64,000 bases of DNA, taken from positions 1-64,000 of the forward strand of contig NZ_MRCB01000009.1 in assembly GCF_001904635.1 (NCBI RefSeq), in the 5' to 3' direction. The DNA is from Hydrococcus rivularis NIES-593. GTDB taxonomy: Bacteria > Cyanobacteriota > Cyanobacteriia > Cyanobacteriales > Microcystaceae. Of this stretch, positions 45,242 through 54,969 are shown piece after piece (the stretch's first letter is position 1; every line of letters starts with the position of its first letter). A program made the translations under genes and the position numbers. The notes under the pieces are model-generated. The model had not been told where the DNA came from. It did not search any database and saw only the letters and a list, made by a program, of their open reading frames with translations.

Positions 45242-46573
45242 TTATTTAAGAGCGCGCTGGGCGAGAGAGCGAACCTGAGCTTTTAAATCCTCGGTCGGAG
45301 CTACATTCTCGGCTTTCGCAAAAAGCGTTTTTGCCGTCGCTTCATCGCCTCGCTCGACGCGCAAAACAGCTTTTTTAATTAGCGCATCAAAATTATCGGC
45401 TTGTTGGGCGAGTACGCGATCGTAGACCGTTTCCTCCCGATTCTTGTCCCCTTTGGCTGCATAAATATCAGCCAGAATGAAGTGCAAATCGAAGCTCTTA
45501 GTCGGCTGCTCGACGATCTTCTCCAATACAGGAATTGCTTTGTCCAACTGCTTTTGCTGTATATAGAGGTCGGCTAGATTGGTTAGAGCCGCAAAATTCC
45601 TGGGGTCTTTCTCTAGAATGCGCTCGTACTGCTGAGTCAATTGTTGTTCTGGCGTTTGCGCCGGACCGAAGGCTCCATTGACGGCAAAGAACAAAGCAGC
45701 GCTGACTCCTAGCAATCCAAGACTCGACATCAACAGAAGCGGCACGAATTTGCGAGAACTCGCCACCGACGAGCGTTTGTTGGCAGGCATGCTTCGCTTC
45801 AAGCCACTCTCTAAGGGAATTTGTCCCTGAAACTGATGGGTTTTATTCAACTCCGAGAGCAGCCAGACGATGGGGGCGGATGCTCCCACGGCTTTTAATC
45901 TATACTGCCCTTGGTTGGAGACAATCGGGATTGCCGAATAAAACCTTTGATATTTCGCGTTAACGGCATCGAGGCGAGCAAGCAGCGGTTGCAAGTTAGC
46001 TTCGATTTGCAGTTGAGAGATTGGACCGGGTTCGAGCAAATCGCATTGGGTAAAAATCAGCGCAAAGGGATAGTCTAAGCCATGCTGGTTGACCAATGAG
46101 GCAATGGCAACTATCTGTTTGATTAGTTCCTCGATCGTCTCTAGATATCTTGGATTGTGAACCAGTGCCTTCCCATTAAAAAAGACACAGCAGCCATGAG
46201 AACTCAGAACCATTTTTTGAAAGTCGGGGTTCTGCAGGTTACAGGATTCGCCGGGAACGTCCCACCAGCGAAAATAGCAGCTCGTTTTTTCTTCCTGCCG
46301 CTGGCGATGTTTCAGAGCAAAGTTAAAATCCGTAATTTTCATCGTCGGTGGAGGATACTGACCCGTTCGCGCCACGTATTCCAGAATCCCTTCAATATTT
46401 TCTTTTCCCTGACTATCTCGACACTCCAGCCACCAGGATTGAGAACCTTCTTTCTGCCGATTAGCTAACAGCTCCGTATAGCTGCCAGCGAGAAAAACTG
46501 TTTTGCCTACGCCCCGATGACCGATGCTTAGGAGATTAAATACTGGTATGTCAGACTGAGATCGCCTACTCAT
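45242..46573 (-). CDS. P-loop NTPase with membrane helix and TPR repeats
   Basis: A 443-aa protein of unusual layout. The N-terminal P-loop domain has GHRGVGKT (residues 18-25), a Walker-B/G3-like WWDVPGES, and FTQCDLL in the place of the guanine-specificity motif, suggesting a TRAFAC-type GTPase-like fold. A Ser/Arg linker leads to one transmembrane helix (about 278-300). Tetratricopeptide repeats (about 310-440; ALTNLADLYIQQKQLDKAI, DLHFILADIYAAKGD) follow. It probably anchors the P-loop on one side of the membrane and TPRs on the other. I do not recognise a named family; icd is its upstream neighbour (216-base gap). Confidence 0.75.
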   Translation of the reverse strand: MSRRSQSDIPVFNLLSIGHRGVGKTVFLAGSYTELLANRQKEGSQSWWLECRDSQGKENIEGILEYVARTGQYPPPTMKITDFNFALKHRQRQEEKTSCYFRWWDVPGESCNLQNPDFQKMVLSSHGCCVFFNGKALVHNPRYLETIEELIKQIVAIASLVNQHGLDYPFALIFTQCDLLEPGPISQLQIEANLQPLLARLDAVNAKYQRFYSAIPIVSNQGQYRLKAVGASAPIVWLLSELNKTHQFQGQIPLESGLKRSMPANKRSSVASSRKFVPLLLMSSLGLLGVSAALFFAVNGAFGPAQTPEQQLTQQYERILEKDPRNFAALTNLADLYIQQKQLDKAIPVLEKIVEQPTKSFDLHFILADIYAAKGDKNREETVYDRVLAQQADNFDALIKKAVLRVERGDEATAKTLFAKAENVAPTEDLKAQVRSLAQRALK

Positions 46574-46789
46574 TTTTATAATTATAGCTCGAATGGTAAT
46601 AATCTAAATTGAGATTTCACCGTTGGTTTTATACCTAAGTAATACACGAATCTAACTTGAGATTCCGCAGTTAAATTTCTAAAGTAGATATCGTTATGCG
46701 CGTCGAGGATATATTGAAAAGGATGTGGTTTTGCCTGCTCTTGGCAAAACCGAGAGCATCTGTCCAAGTCCGGGATGAGTCGTGCGAGT

Positions 46790-48217
46790 TTAATCGTTGA
46801 AATGGTCGATAATGGCTTGAGCAAACTCAGAACATTTTAAGGGAGGGTCAACTGCCGGGATCATTAAGCGAGCTAGGTCGTAGGTAACTTGTCGATTGGC
46901 GATCGCTCCCCCAATACCTTTCTTAATCAAATCGGCAGCTTCCTGCCAGCCCATATACTCTAGCATCATCACGCCAGAAAGAATTAGCGACCCCGGATTA
47001 ATTCTATCGAGTCCCGCATGTTTGGGTGCCGTTCCGTGGGTGGCTTCAAAAATCGCGCAATTATCTCCAATATTGGCTCCCGGTCCCATGCCTAAGCCGC
47101 CAACAATAGCTGCCGCCGCATCGGAGAGGTAATCTCCGTTTAAGTTCATGGTCGCGAGGATGGAATATTCGTCCGGTCGGGTTTGAATTTGTTGGAAAAT
47201 GCTATCGGCAATGCGATCGTTGACCATAACCTTGTCTTTCCACTGGCGATTGCCGTGAGTGTCCCAAATAGAATCGAGGACGGTTTTAACTTCCTCGATT
47301 ATTTCTGCTCGTTTTTCCGTGGTCATGGCATCAAATCCCGGATCGATCGCGCGCGCATTTTCTTCGATGGAGAGGTCGGGATTTTTCTCCTTATTGCTCA
47401 AAATCCACGATTCTCTCTCCGTCACGCAGACTTCTCTGAACTCGGTAGTTGCCAGTTCGTAACCCCAATCCCGAAAGGCTCCTTCGGTATATTTCATGAT
47501 ATTGCCCTTGTGTACCAGGGTTACCATCTGTTTGTGTTTGGGAAGCCGCAAAGCGTGTTCGATCGCGCGGCGCACCAAACGCTGAGAGCCGGTTTTACTG
47601 ATGGGTTTGATGCCAATGCCCGAATCTAGGCGAATTCGCTTTTTGCCGTGTTCTGGAGTTGCAGGAATCAGTTCTGTATTGAGATAGTGAATGAGTTTAT
47701 CAGCAATTTCACTTCCCTGTTGCCATTCAATTCCCAAATAAATATCCTCGGTATTTTCTCGATAAATAATGACATCCAGTTTTTCTGGATGTAAGTGAGG
47801 AGAAGGCGTTCCCGTGTAGTAGCGACAGGGACGGACGCAAGCATAAAGGTCGAAAATTTGCCGCAGAGCTACATTGAGAGAACGAACGCCCCCGCCAATG
47901 GGAGTCGTCAAGGGACCTTTAATGGCGATGCCGTATTCTCTGATGGCAGTAAGACTATCTTCCGGCAAATATTGATAAGTTCCGTATTTCTCGCAAGCTT
48001 CGTCGCCTACATAAATTTTGAACCAATTGATTTTGCGCTCGTCATCGTAAGCTGCTTTCACCGCTGCATCGATGACTTTCTGGGCAGCGGGCCAGATATC
48101 AACCCCAATTCCGTCGCCGCGAATGAAAGGAATGATGGGATCGTCGGGAACGATGGGTTTGCCGTCGACAAAGGTAATGCGAGAACCAGTCGTAGGAGGA
48201 GCAATCTTTTCGTACAT
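46790..48217 (-). CDS. icd: NADP-dependent isocitrate dehydrogenase
   Basis: Converts isocitrate to 2-oxoglutarate, the nitrogen-status signal in cyanobacteria. 475 aa, the long cyanobacterial type. The substrate-loop [33 protein letters not shown], the Asp metal ligands in [17 protein letters not shown], and the HGTAPKHAG motif are all present. icd in cyanobacteria is often under NtcA, but I see no clear GTA-N8-TAC box in the spacer upstream. Confidence 0.97.
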   Translation of the reverse strand: MYEKIAPPTTGSRITFVDGKPIVPDDPIIPFIRGDGIGVDIWPAAQKVIDAAVKAAYDDERKINWFKIYVGDEACEKYGTYQYLPEDSLTAIREYGIAIKGPLTTPIGGGVRSLNVALRQIFDLYACVRPCRYYTGTPSPHLHPEKLDVIIYRENTEDIYLGIEWQQGSEIADKLIHYLNTELIPATPEHGKKRIRLDSGIGIKPISKTGSQRLVRRAIEHALRLPKHKQMVTLVHKGNIMKYTEGAFRDWGYELATTEFREVCVTERESWILSNKEKNPDLSIEENARAIDPGFDAMTTEKRAEIIEEVKTVLDSIWDTHGNRQWKDKVMVNDRIADSIFQQIQTRPDEYSILATMNLNGDYLSDAAAAIVGGLGMGPGANIGDNCAIFEATHGTAPKHAGLDRINPGSLILSGVMMLEYMGWQEAADLIKKGIGGAIANRQVTYDLARLMIPAVDPPLKCSEFAQAIIDHFND

Positions 48218-48495
48218 AAGCTTAACATTTCAGATTTGGATACTCACCGATAACATAATTGTTTCCCCCGATCGCACAAAAAGCAGCGACTCGTTAGGCT
48301 TTTCTTAAGACTAAACCAGATTTCATGACATTGCGATCGACTAGAAGAAGTCTAATATTCTATAACAGATGGCAGGGGATTGGGAGAGCGGGAGAGAAAA
48401 AATGACTAACGACCAATCTAATGGCTGGTCACTGGTAACCGATCGCCGATCGGTGCTATTAGTATTAAAAGCACCAGTCAACAAGCGATCGTTTC

Positions 48496-49227
48496 ATGAG
48501 CGACCAGCACAATTCCTCAGCTCAAGGTACCATCGACGATCTCGACCGATTAGCCAGCCAGCTTCAGTCAGAGTCAGAGAAAAACCAACTCCAAATCGTT
48601 TCCCAACTCATCAATGGGGGCGATCGCGGTTTAACAGTCTTGATGGAGTTTTTACAATCCCGTCAGTCCAATCCCCTCGATCTGGCTGTGGGTAAAGCTT
48701 ATCAAATTCTTTATCGAATCGATACCCCAAAAACTCAGGAATTTTTACAAACCTATTTTCCTGAAGGGCTAGTTCCCCTAAAATCCGATCGCGACATCGA
48801 TTATCGGCTGCTGCAACATTTACTCGCTCAGCAGGATTTTCAAGCCGCTGACAGCCTCACTCGACAAAAACTCTGCGAATTAGCAGGCGAAGCAGCCATC
48901 AAAAGAAAATGGCCCTACTTCACCGAAGTCGAACGATTTCCCGCGCCAGATTTATATACGCTCAATTCCCTGTGGTGGGTTTACTCGGAAGGAAAATTTG
49001 GTTTTTCGGTACAGCGTCGGATTTGGTTGTCTGTCGGTAAAGATTTCTCAAAACTATGGCCAAAAATCGGCTGGAAAAAAGGTAACAACTGGACTCAGTA
49101 TCCCAACGAATTCATTTGGGATCTCAGCGCACCCCCAGGACACCTCCCCTTGCTAAATCAACTGCGCGGAGTACGAGTTACGGCATCGCTATTTTCTCAT
49201 CCAGTTTGGTCGCAATGGAATCAGTAA
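48496..49227 (+). CDS. gun4: GUN4 regulator of Mg-chelatase
   Basis: Binds protoporphyrin IX and Mg-protoporphyrin and stimulates Mg-chelatase at the entry to chlorophyll synthesis. The N-terminal helical repeat part (about 1-90) is followed by the GUN4 core (about 95-235): KSDRDIDYRLLQHLLAQQDF, YTLNSLWWVYSEGKFGFSVQ and WPKIGWKKGNNWTQYP-type sequence. The length of 243 aa is normal for cyanobacteria. Single gene. Confidence 0.95.
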   Translation: MSDQHNSSAQGTIDDLDRLASQLQSESEKNQLQIVSQLINGGDRGLTVLMEFLQSRQSNPLDLAVGKAYQILYRIDTPKTQEFLQTYFPEGLVPLKSDRDIDYRLLQHLLAQQDFQAADSLTRQKLCELAGEAAIKRKWPYFTEVERFPAPDLYTLNSLWWVYSEGKFGFSVQRRIWLSVGKDFSKLWPKIGWKKGNNWTQYPNEFIWDLSAPPGHLPLLNQLRGVRVTASLFSHPVWSQWNQ

Positions 49228-49575
49228 TCGATGACGGGGAAATCGGAGAGATATTGGCTTCTGTTTTCCAGTCCCTTCGGATTATTTTGGTTAAAGTTCT
49301 CTTATAAAAAAAGAGCTTTTGTGCGCCTAAAAAAATTTTTCAAAAATTTCGCCTCTGGATGTTCGTTATGAACTCGGTTAGGGAATTTTAGGAGTAGCAG
49401 AAAAGAAATGTCTTAGTTGTCTGAGTTCTTTCTGTCGGCGCGTACTTGTTGCCGATAGAAAGTCAATTGGCAACCGAGAATTTCCCATAAAAAAATTTCC
49501 AAAACCAAGCCGAGCGAGATTAATAAGAAATTAGTAAAGCAATGGCAAGCAGTAGATTCGGGGGCGCGAGTCAGC
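49228..49575. other. Spacer with hairpin before GAF gene
   Basis: A 348-base region with no gene. It holds a 12-bp stem-loop at 49428-49462 and possibly a weak terminator near 49295-49320 (CTCTT / AAGAG and T-run). Confidence 0.45.
49428..49462. promoter_or_regulatory. 12-bp stem-loop in leader
   Basis: CTTTCTGTCGGC pairs with GCCGATAGAAAG (one G-T pair) around an 11-base loop, GCGTACTTGTT. There is no U-run after it, so it is not a typical terminator. It could be a 5' leader element of the gene at 49576 or part of a small RNA. Confidence 0.4.
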
Positions 49576-51105
49576 ATGAAGAATTCAACCAATAGGCTCT
49601 TTTGTCGTTTAGATGGTCTGATCCCAGAAGTGCGCGAACAACAACGGGTTGCGACCTTGAAAAGCTTAGGCTTACTGGAAGCGGGCTCGGTTCCAGTTTT
49701 CGATGAAGCGATTCAAACCGCTGCTCGCTTTCTCGAAGTGCCGATTTGCGTTCTCAGCTTAATGGTAAGCGATCGCGTCTGGTTCAAGTCAGCCGTTGGC
49801 TTGTCGAGTCTCGGATTGATGAATGAGTTAGCATTCACCCGAAAGCTCCCGAAAGAGGAAGCTTTCTGCACTTATGTCGTCGATAGTCAGCAAAATTTGG
49901 TCGCCAACGATATTCTGAGCGAGCCAGTGCTTGCCAACAGCATTCTGGCGCAACATTATGGGATTCGAGCCTATTTGGGGACTCCCCTGATTACTGCGGA
50001 AGGACAATGTATTGGCGCGCTCGCCGTTATGGATTTAGTGCCGCGACAGTTCTCCCCCAGAGACATAGAATTTTTGGCACTGAGCGCTCGCTGGTGCTTG
50101 AGAGAATTTGAACGCGAGCATCTGCTTAAAAGACAGCCCTCTCAAGCTCAAGTTAAGCAATGGCTATCTCTGGAGCGACACTCAGAAGCCGAACGCTTGG
50201 AAGTGGCGAACGACTCGAAAAAAGAAACCGTTAATGCTGCTAGCATCCTCACATCTACCCATGCCATTAAACTCAAATTGCTCGGTCAACTCACCGAGGC
50301 ACTCCGAACCCCGCTTACTTCTGTGATTGGGATGGCAAGCGTGTTAATTGACGAAGTTTTCGGGACTTTGACCAATAAGCAAAAAGAATACCTGCAAATC
50401 ATCCACAATAGCGGGCAGCAGATCAACACGTTGGTCAATGAGATCCTCAAACTAGGAGTCGTCGAAGAGAACGCCGCGCAACTCAAGATAGCTCCCGTCA
50501 ATGTAGAAATGCTTTGCCAGCAGGTCATCAATAGCTTAACCGAAGTCGCCAAACAAAAACGTCAAGAACTTCGCTTGTCGATCGAACCGGGAAGGCGTAT
50601 TTGGTCTTTAGATAAAGATAAGGTTCAGCAAGCCCTCTACTTTCTGGTCGCTAGCATCATTGAATCTTCCGAAGCCGGAAGCGAAGTTCGGATTCACTTC
50701 TCTCGCAGAAGCGAAACTCTTAATATCGCGGTTTGGGTTTCTCATCCGTGGTTGGGCGATGGCTTACCGCAGGTAAAACTGCCCGCTTTACCCGGTGTTA
50801 ATGGCGTTTCTGCGGCAGATGAAACTTTCTCGGCGATCGCACAGTCTTCTACGATTGACTGTCAACTGAGCGATCGCGTTTCAATCGCGCATCTGGAGGA
50901 ATCCGCACTCAAGCAAGTCAAGGAAAGCGTACAAAATGGCGATAATAATAATCCCCAAAAATTCTTGGGATTGATTCTCGGTTGTCATCTAGCCGAAAGC
51001 CATGGGGGTAAAATCGCCATCCAAGGTTCCTCGGAATCGGGTTATCGCTATGTATTGATGTTGCCAAAAATCTCGGCACAGGAAAATGAGTTAGAAAATT
51101 CCTAG
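49576..51105 (+). CDS. GAF protein with degenerate histidine-kinase domain
   Basis: A 509-aa cytosolic protein. A GAF domain (about 40-180; CTYVVDSQQNLVANDI, YLGTPLITAEGQCIGALAVMD) precedes a HisKA-like helical pair where the H-box reads LTEALRTPLTSVIG: Glu241 replaces the phospho-accepting His. The ATP-binding domain also lacks the usual Asn (N-box YFLVASIIES) and a G1 DxGxG motif, keeping only a G2-like LGLILG and SHGGKI. It is probably a pseudokinase that senses through GAF and acts by protein contact. It lies alone between gun4 and ictB. Confidence 0.85.
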   Translation: MKNSTNRLFCRLDGLIPEVREQQRVATLKSLGLLEAGSVPVFDEAIQTAARFLEVPICVLSLMVSDRVWFKSAVGLSSLGLMNELAFTRKLPKEEAFCTYVVDSQQNLVANDILSEPVLANSILAQHYGIRAYLGTPLITAEGQCIGALAVMDLVPRQFSPRDIEFLALSARWCLREFEREHLLKRQPSQAQVKQWLSLERHSEAERLEVANDSKKETVNAASILTSTHAIKLKLLGQLTEALRTPLTSVIGMASVLIDEVFGTLTNKQKEYLQIIHNSGQQINTLVNEILKLGVVEENAAQLKIAPVNVEMLCQQVINSLTEVAKQKRQELRLSIEPGRRIWSLDKDKVQQALYFLVASIIESSEAGSEVRIHFSRRSETLNIAVWVSHPWLGDGLPQVKLPALPGVNGVSAADETFSAIAQSSTIDCQLSDRVSIAHLEESALKQVKESVQNGDNNNPQKFLGLILGCHLAESHGGKIAIQGSSESGYRYVLMLPKISAQENELENS

Positions 51106-51190
51106 CTCTCTATGACTTGAAGTTAGCAAGATGATGTTAGTGTATGTTCAGTTGACGGTTATAGAAACGAACTGATACCTAACTCAATAG

Positions 51191-52606
51191 ATGAATTCTG
51201 TTTGGCAACGACTGACACTTTCGGATTTACCCATATCCCAATGGAGAGTGGCAAGCTATTTCTATCGTCTGGTGGGTGCCCTGGGGCAATGGCGCGAGGG
51301 TAGCTGGCTGCTACAATGGGCAGATCCCCTCGGTGCCGTGTTAATCAGTCTCGTGTTAGTTTTGGCTCCTTTTGTTCCCAATCCTCTAATTGGGGTTCTG
51401 CTAGTTGCGGCTGGCGCATACTGGGTGCTGTTAACGCTCTCGGAAAATGGCAAACCAGGAATTACGCCAATTCATTTATTAGTGTTGCTGTATTGGGGAA
51501 TTGCAGCAGTAGCGGTCGCTTTCTCTCCTGTCAAGGCTCAGGCTTTTTCGGGTTGGCTCAAGCTGACGCTATATTTGCTGATGTTTGCACTCTCAGCTAG
51601 AGTGTTGCGATCGCCGCGACTAACTTCTTGGATTACGACTATCTTTCTCCTCGTCGCCCTAGTCGTTAGTATCTATGGAGTTCGGCAGCAATTTTTTGGA
51701 GCAGAACAGTTGGCAACCTGGAACGATCCAACTTCTCCGTTTGCCGACGATCCGAGAGTTTATAGCTATCTGGGCAATCCTAACCTGCTCGCTAGCTATC
51801 TCCTACCCGCGATCGCTTTGAGCGCAGCAGCTATCTTTGCTTGGCAAGGATGGTTGCCAAAAGCCTTAGCTGCAACGATGTTTATTGTCAATTCTGCCTG
51901 TTTGTATTTCACTGACAGTCGCGGCGGCTGGATTGGCATGGTGTTTCTGATCGCGGCATTTTTGCTGCTGCTATACGTTTGGTTTAGAAGCCGCTTTTCT
52001 CCGTTCTGGCGAATATGGTTGCTGCCAATAGTGTTTGGCACTTTAGCGGCATTGCTGTTCGTAGCCTTCCTATTTGTAGAACCATTGCGTTTTAGGGTTT
52101 TGAGTATTTTTGCCGGGCGACAAGACAGCAGTAACAATGTTCGCCTCAATGTTTGGCTAGCTGCTATCGATATGATCCGCGATCGCCCGCTCATCGGCAT
52201 CGGACCGGGTAACGAGGCATTTAATAGAATTTATCCTTTGTATATGCGGACTCGCTACAGCGCTTTGAGTGCTTATTCCGTTTTTCTCGATACAGCCGTA
52301 GAAACTGGGTTAATCGGGTTGAGCTGTCTGTTGTGGTTAATTGCGGTGACGGTCGATCGAGGAGTTTCTCAAATTCGACGTTTGCAAGCCAAAGGCGATC
52401 CTCAGGGATTTTGGCTAATAGGCGCGATCGCAGGCATGGCAGGTATCCTGGCTCATGGGGCTGTCGATACCGTTTTTCATCGCCCTGAAGTCAATACGCT
52501 TTGGTGGTTGATGGTAGCAATTATTGCTGGCAAATTGGCAGCAGAAACAGAAGATGGCGCTGGAGAAGTCAAGGAAGTAGAAGGATATGAGGTAATAAAG
52601 GGATAA
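51191..52606 (+). CDS. ictB: IctB-type membrane protein
   Basis: A 471-aa polytopic membrane protein with at least ten hydrophobic helices, of the IctB family first linked to inorganic-carbon accumulation in Synechococcus and related to O-antigen ligases. The N-terminal motif LRVLSGALGQWREGSWLLQW-like region and YSYLGNPNLLASYLLP plus IGIGPGNEAFN are family hallmarks. Whether it transports bicarbonate is unsettled. The C-terminus is charged. It starts 80 bases after the GAF gene. Confidence 0.92.
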   Translation: MNSVWQRLTLSDLPISQWRVASYFYRLVGALGQWREGSWLLQWADPLGAVLISLVLVLAPFVPNPLIGVLLVAAGAYWVLLTLSENGKPGITPIHLLVLLYWGIAAVAVAFSPVKAQAFSGWLKLTLYLLMFALSARVLRSPRLTSWITTIFLLVALVVSIYGVRQQFFGAEQLATWNDPTSPFADDPRVYSYLGNPNLLASYLLPAIALSAAAIFAWQGWLPKALAATMFIVNSACLYFTDSRGGWIGMVFLIAAFLLLLYVWFRSRFSPFWRIWLLPIVFGTLAALLFVAFLFVEPLRFRVLSIFAGRQDSSNNVRLNVWLAAIDMIRDRPLIGIGPGNEAFNRIYPLYMRTRYSALSAYSVFLDTAVETGLIGLSCLLWLIAVTVDRGVSQIRRLQAKGDPQGFWLIGAIAGMAGILAHGAVDTVFHRPEVNTLWWLMVAIIAGKLAAETEDGAGEVKEVEGYEVIKG

Positions 52607-52621
52607 GGGAGACTGGGTACT

Positions 52622-52688
52622 GTACGGGCGGGTTTTTAACAGCAACTGTGGGTAAATATCTCACGTTTTTAGATCGACCCGCCCCTAC
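52622..52688. repeat. GTAGGGGC inverted-repeat element, copy 2
   Basis: A 67-base element with ends GTACGGGCGGGT and ACCCGCCCCTAC, in the opposite orientation to the element at 42058. It shares the GATCGACCCGCCCC and AAAAACG portions. It lies in the spacer between ictB and ndhN. Confidence 0.55.
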
Positions 52689-52753
52689 TAACTAATCCCC
52701 AATGACTAATGACAAAGGACAAACAACATTGGTTATTGGTCACTAATAAGTGT

Positions 52754-53230
52754 TTAAGCCGCTGCTACTGTTTCTAGAAGGGGCTTCCAACTAAAAGTGC
52801 GATCGCCGCCTCTTTCCAGTATTATCTTCAGGCGGGGGTCTTGTTTGGGCAGGTTGGCTAAATATTCTACTTCGGCACGGGATAAAATATGCCCTTCAAT
52901 AATCCACAAAACTAAGCCCTTAGACTTAGGCGGTAGGGTTTCGAGTTGGTAGCTGGCAATCGGCGGAACGTAGTAAACTAGACCGACGGCGGCTTCTCTA
53001 CCGATAGTTTTTTTGCCCAGGTGAGGCGGACGAACACCGTGTACGCCCGTTAAATAGACTCCTACATCTCCCAGTCCTCTAGCCGTCATAGATAGCGTTA
53101 CGTAGCCCGCAGCCCGCAGTCGCCGTTGATAGCGTCCTTCAAATCCTCCTTCTAGTGGAACGTAAACTCCCAATGCGCCTGACTTTTCTAAATCGCGAAT
53201 GAATGCTTTGCCCGTGGTAATAAGTGCCAT
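52754..53230 (-). CDS. ndhN: NDH-1 complex subunit N
   Basis: Cyanobacterial and plastid-specific subunit of the NDH-1 complex that carries out respiratory and cyclic electron flow at the thylakoid. 158 aa, the normal size. MALITTGKAFIRDLEKSGAL, GGFEGRYQRRLRAAGY and VYLTGVHGVRPPHLGKK are diagnostic. No transmembrane helix. It follows ribD by 38 bases on the same strand, and may be co-transcribed. Confidence 0.95.
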   Translation of the reverse strand: MALITTGKAFIRDLEKSGALGVYVPLEGGFEGRYQRRLRAAGYVTLSMTARGLGDVGVYLTGVHGVRPPHLGKKTIGREAAVGLVYYVPPIASYQLETLPPKSKGLVLWIIEGHILSRAEVEYLANLPKQDPRLKIILERGGDRTFSWKPLLETVAAA

Positions 53231-53268
53231 ATCTACAGGTGAATTTTATTAACACTTTCTGTTAACGA

Positions 53269-54399
53269 TTATAAAGTTGAACGGTTCGACAAATATCCTT
53301 CTATTAAAAAGTCAGATGCAATCGCCCTCATGGTCACTCTCTCCAATTGCAGTGCCTCAGTCATCCGTTCTAGTCCCAAATCTCCTACCGGAGAAGGGGC
53401 TGTCTGACCGCCGATAATTTTGGGAGCAATAAATGCCATAATTTTCTGAATGGTCTGTTGAGCGATCGCTTCGGCTGCTAGAGTCCCGCCGCACTCCCAG
53501 AGAACGCTCGATAATCCGCGATCGTAGAGATACTTCACGACTGATAAAGGCGATAGCAACTCTATTTCTACTACCTCAACTCCCTTGGTTAACAACTGTT
53601 TTTGCAGTTCTGGGTTACTTCCCACCTCTGTAAAGACTAGGGTAGCAGCCTCGTCAGTATTCCAGAGATTCGCTTGTTCGGGTAAATTAAGACGACGGCT
53701 CATGACCACCCGCAAGGGATTGTGAGCAGCGACTTGATGAGTCGTCAGATAGGGATTGTCTTGGCGGACTGTATTGCCCCCGACAATCACTGCATCGCAC
53801 GCGGAGCGCACTTGATACACCAAATGGCGAGATTCTTTGCCTGTCACCCAAGCGCTGTGTCCCGTCGTTGCTGCAATTTTGCCATCCAGGGTCATGGCGT
53901 ATTTCAAGATTCCAAATGGTCTTTTGTAGAGCGTTCGATGCACAAATGCTTCGTTTAATTGGCGACAGGCTTCCTCTTCGACTCCCACGATGACCTCAAT
54001 TCCCGCACGCTTAAGCCGTTCGATGCCGCCGCCAGCAACCCGGGGATCGGGATCGACCATACCGACAACGACTTTTGCCACGCCAGCCGCTATCAGCGCT
54101 TCGGTACAGGGAGGGGTGCGTCCGTGGTGATTGCACGGTTCTAAGTTGACGTAAATCGTCGCGCCTTTGGCAAGTTCTTCTGCTTCTCGTAGGGCAAACA
54201 CTTCCGCGTGAGGTTGACCGGCTTTAGGGTGAAATCCTTTGCCGACAATTTTGCCATCTCGGACGATTATCGCACCGACCATAGGATTGGGAGATGTTTT
54301 CCCGATAGCTTTACGGGCAAGTTGCAGACATTGCTGCATCATCTGGCGATCGAAGGAGTTTCCAATAGCGGGCGACTGAAAGTTTGATTGATAGCTCAT
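53269..54399 (-). CDS. ribD: Bifunctional riboflavin deaminase/reductase RibD
   Basis: Performs deamination and reduction in riboflavin synthesis. The N-terminal cytidine-deaminase-like domain has zinc motif HAEVFAL and PCNHHGRTPPC. The C-terminal reductase domain (about 165-365) starts with RPFGILKYAMTLDGKIA and has CDAVIVGGNTVRQDNP. The length of 376 aa is typical. Its other pathway partners are not in this window. Confidence 0.96.
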   Translation of the reverse strand: MSYQSNFQSPAIGNSFDRQMMQQCLQLARKAIGKTSPNPMVGAIIVRDGKIVGKGFHPKAGQPHAEVFALREAEELAKGATIYVNLEPCNHHGRTPPCTEALIAAGVAKVVVGMVDPDPRVAGGGIERLKRAGIEVIVGVEEEACRQLNEAFVHRTLYKRPFGILKYAMTLDGKIAATTGHSAWVTGKESRHLVYQVRSACDAVIVGGNTVRQDNPYLTTHQVAAHNPLRVVMSRRLNLPEQANLWNTDEAATLVFTEVGSNPELQKQLLTKGVEVVEIELLSPLSVVKYLYDRGLSSVLWECGGTLAAEAIAQQTIQKIMAFIAPKIIGGQTAPSPVGDLGLERMTEALQLERVTMRAIASDFLIEGYLSNRSTL

Positions 54400-54766
54400 C
54401 GAACAGGTTGTTTGTTTGAGGTAGACTGTTAATTTTTTTTAAGAAAAACTCTCTGACTTTATAAATATTTGGTGAAAATATTAAGTATTTAAATTGCACG
54501 GGCAAGGGTCAAAAAATTGGGTTAATTTCCTTTTTTAAGTCTATTTTGCTCTGTATCGGTTTAGATTTAATAGACAAATTGAAGTGCTTAACGATTGTAA
54601 TGCACTTGGAGTCAGCAGGCGCGATCGCAAAAGCTTTAAATTCCAGACCAAAAATTGTATTGAAAGATACAGAAAGCAACCCTTAAAAAAATAAAGAATT
54701 TGAGAATTTCGACACTCAATCGAAACGACTTAAGAATGAGATACTCAGTCATCTTGACGCAATGTT
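54400..54766. other. Intergenic, no gene seen
   Basis: A 367-base AT-rich stretch upstream of the amt promoter region. No ORF, RNA gene or strong repeat is recognisable. Confidence 0.4.
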
Positions 54767-54780
54767 GTAGTTATCTGTAC
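54767..54780 (+). promoter_or_regulatory. NtcA-type box (GTA-N8-TAC)
   Basis: The sequence GTAGTTATCTGTAC fits the nitrogen-control NtcA consensus. It is about 190 bases upstream of the amt start. NtcA activates ammonium transporters when nitrogen is low. I do not see a perfect TAN3T -10 element at the expected spacing, so the start of transcription is unverified. Confidence 0.6.
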
Positions 54781-54969
54781 AGTTGATTTTCTAAGACTGA
54801 AGGCTCGATAACAACAGCAAGTCAAGCGTAACTGTATAAAAGGTAGTAAAAATCTCTTCTCACCCAACTTAAAAGCTGCATTGTCGTTCGTTATGGCAAA
54901 AAGCTGCTTTTTGCTTAATTTCTCATAAATCCCCCTAAGTCAGTTGCACAAATCTAGTAACACCTAGCG

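Noticed and set aside
46582-46824. An 80-codon minus-strand frame past the end of icd
   Set aside because: It starts inside the last codons of icd, has no ribosome binding site of its own and no recognisable domain; it looks like chance read-through of the spacer.
48218-48495. NtcA box upstream of icd
   Set aside because: icd is often NtcA-controlled, but no GTA-N8-TAC sequence is present in the spacer.
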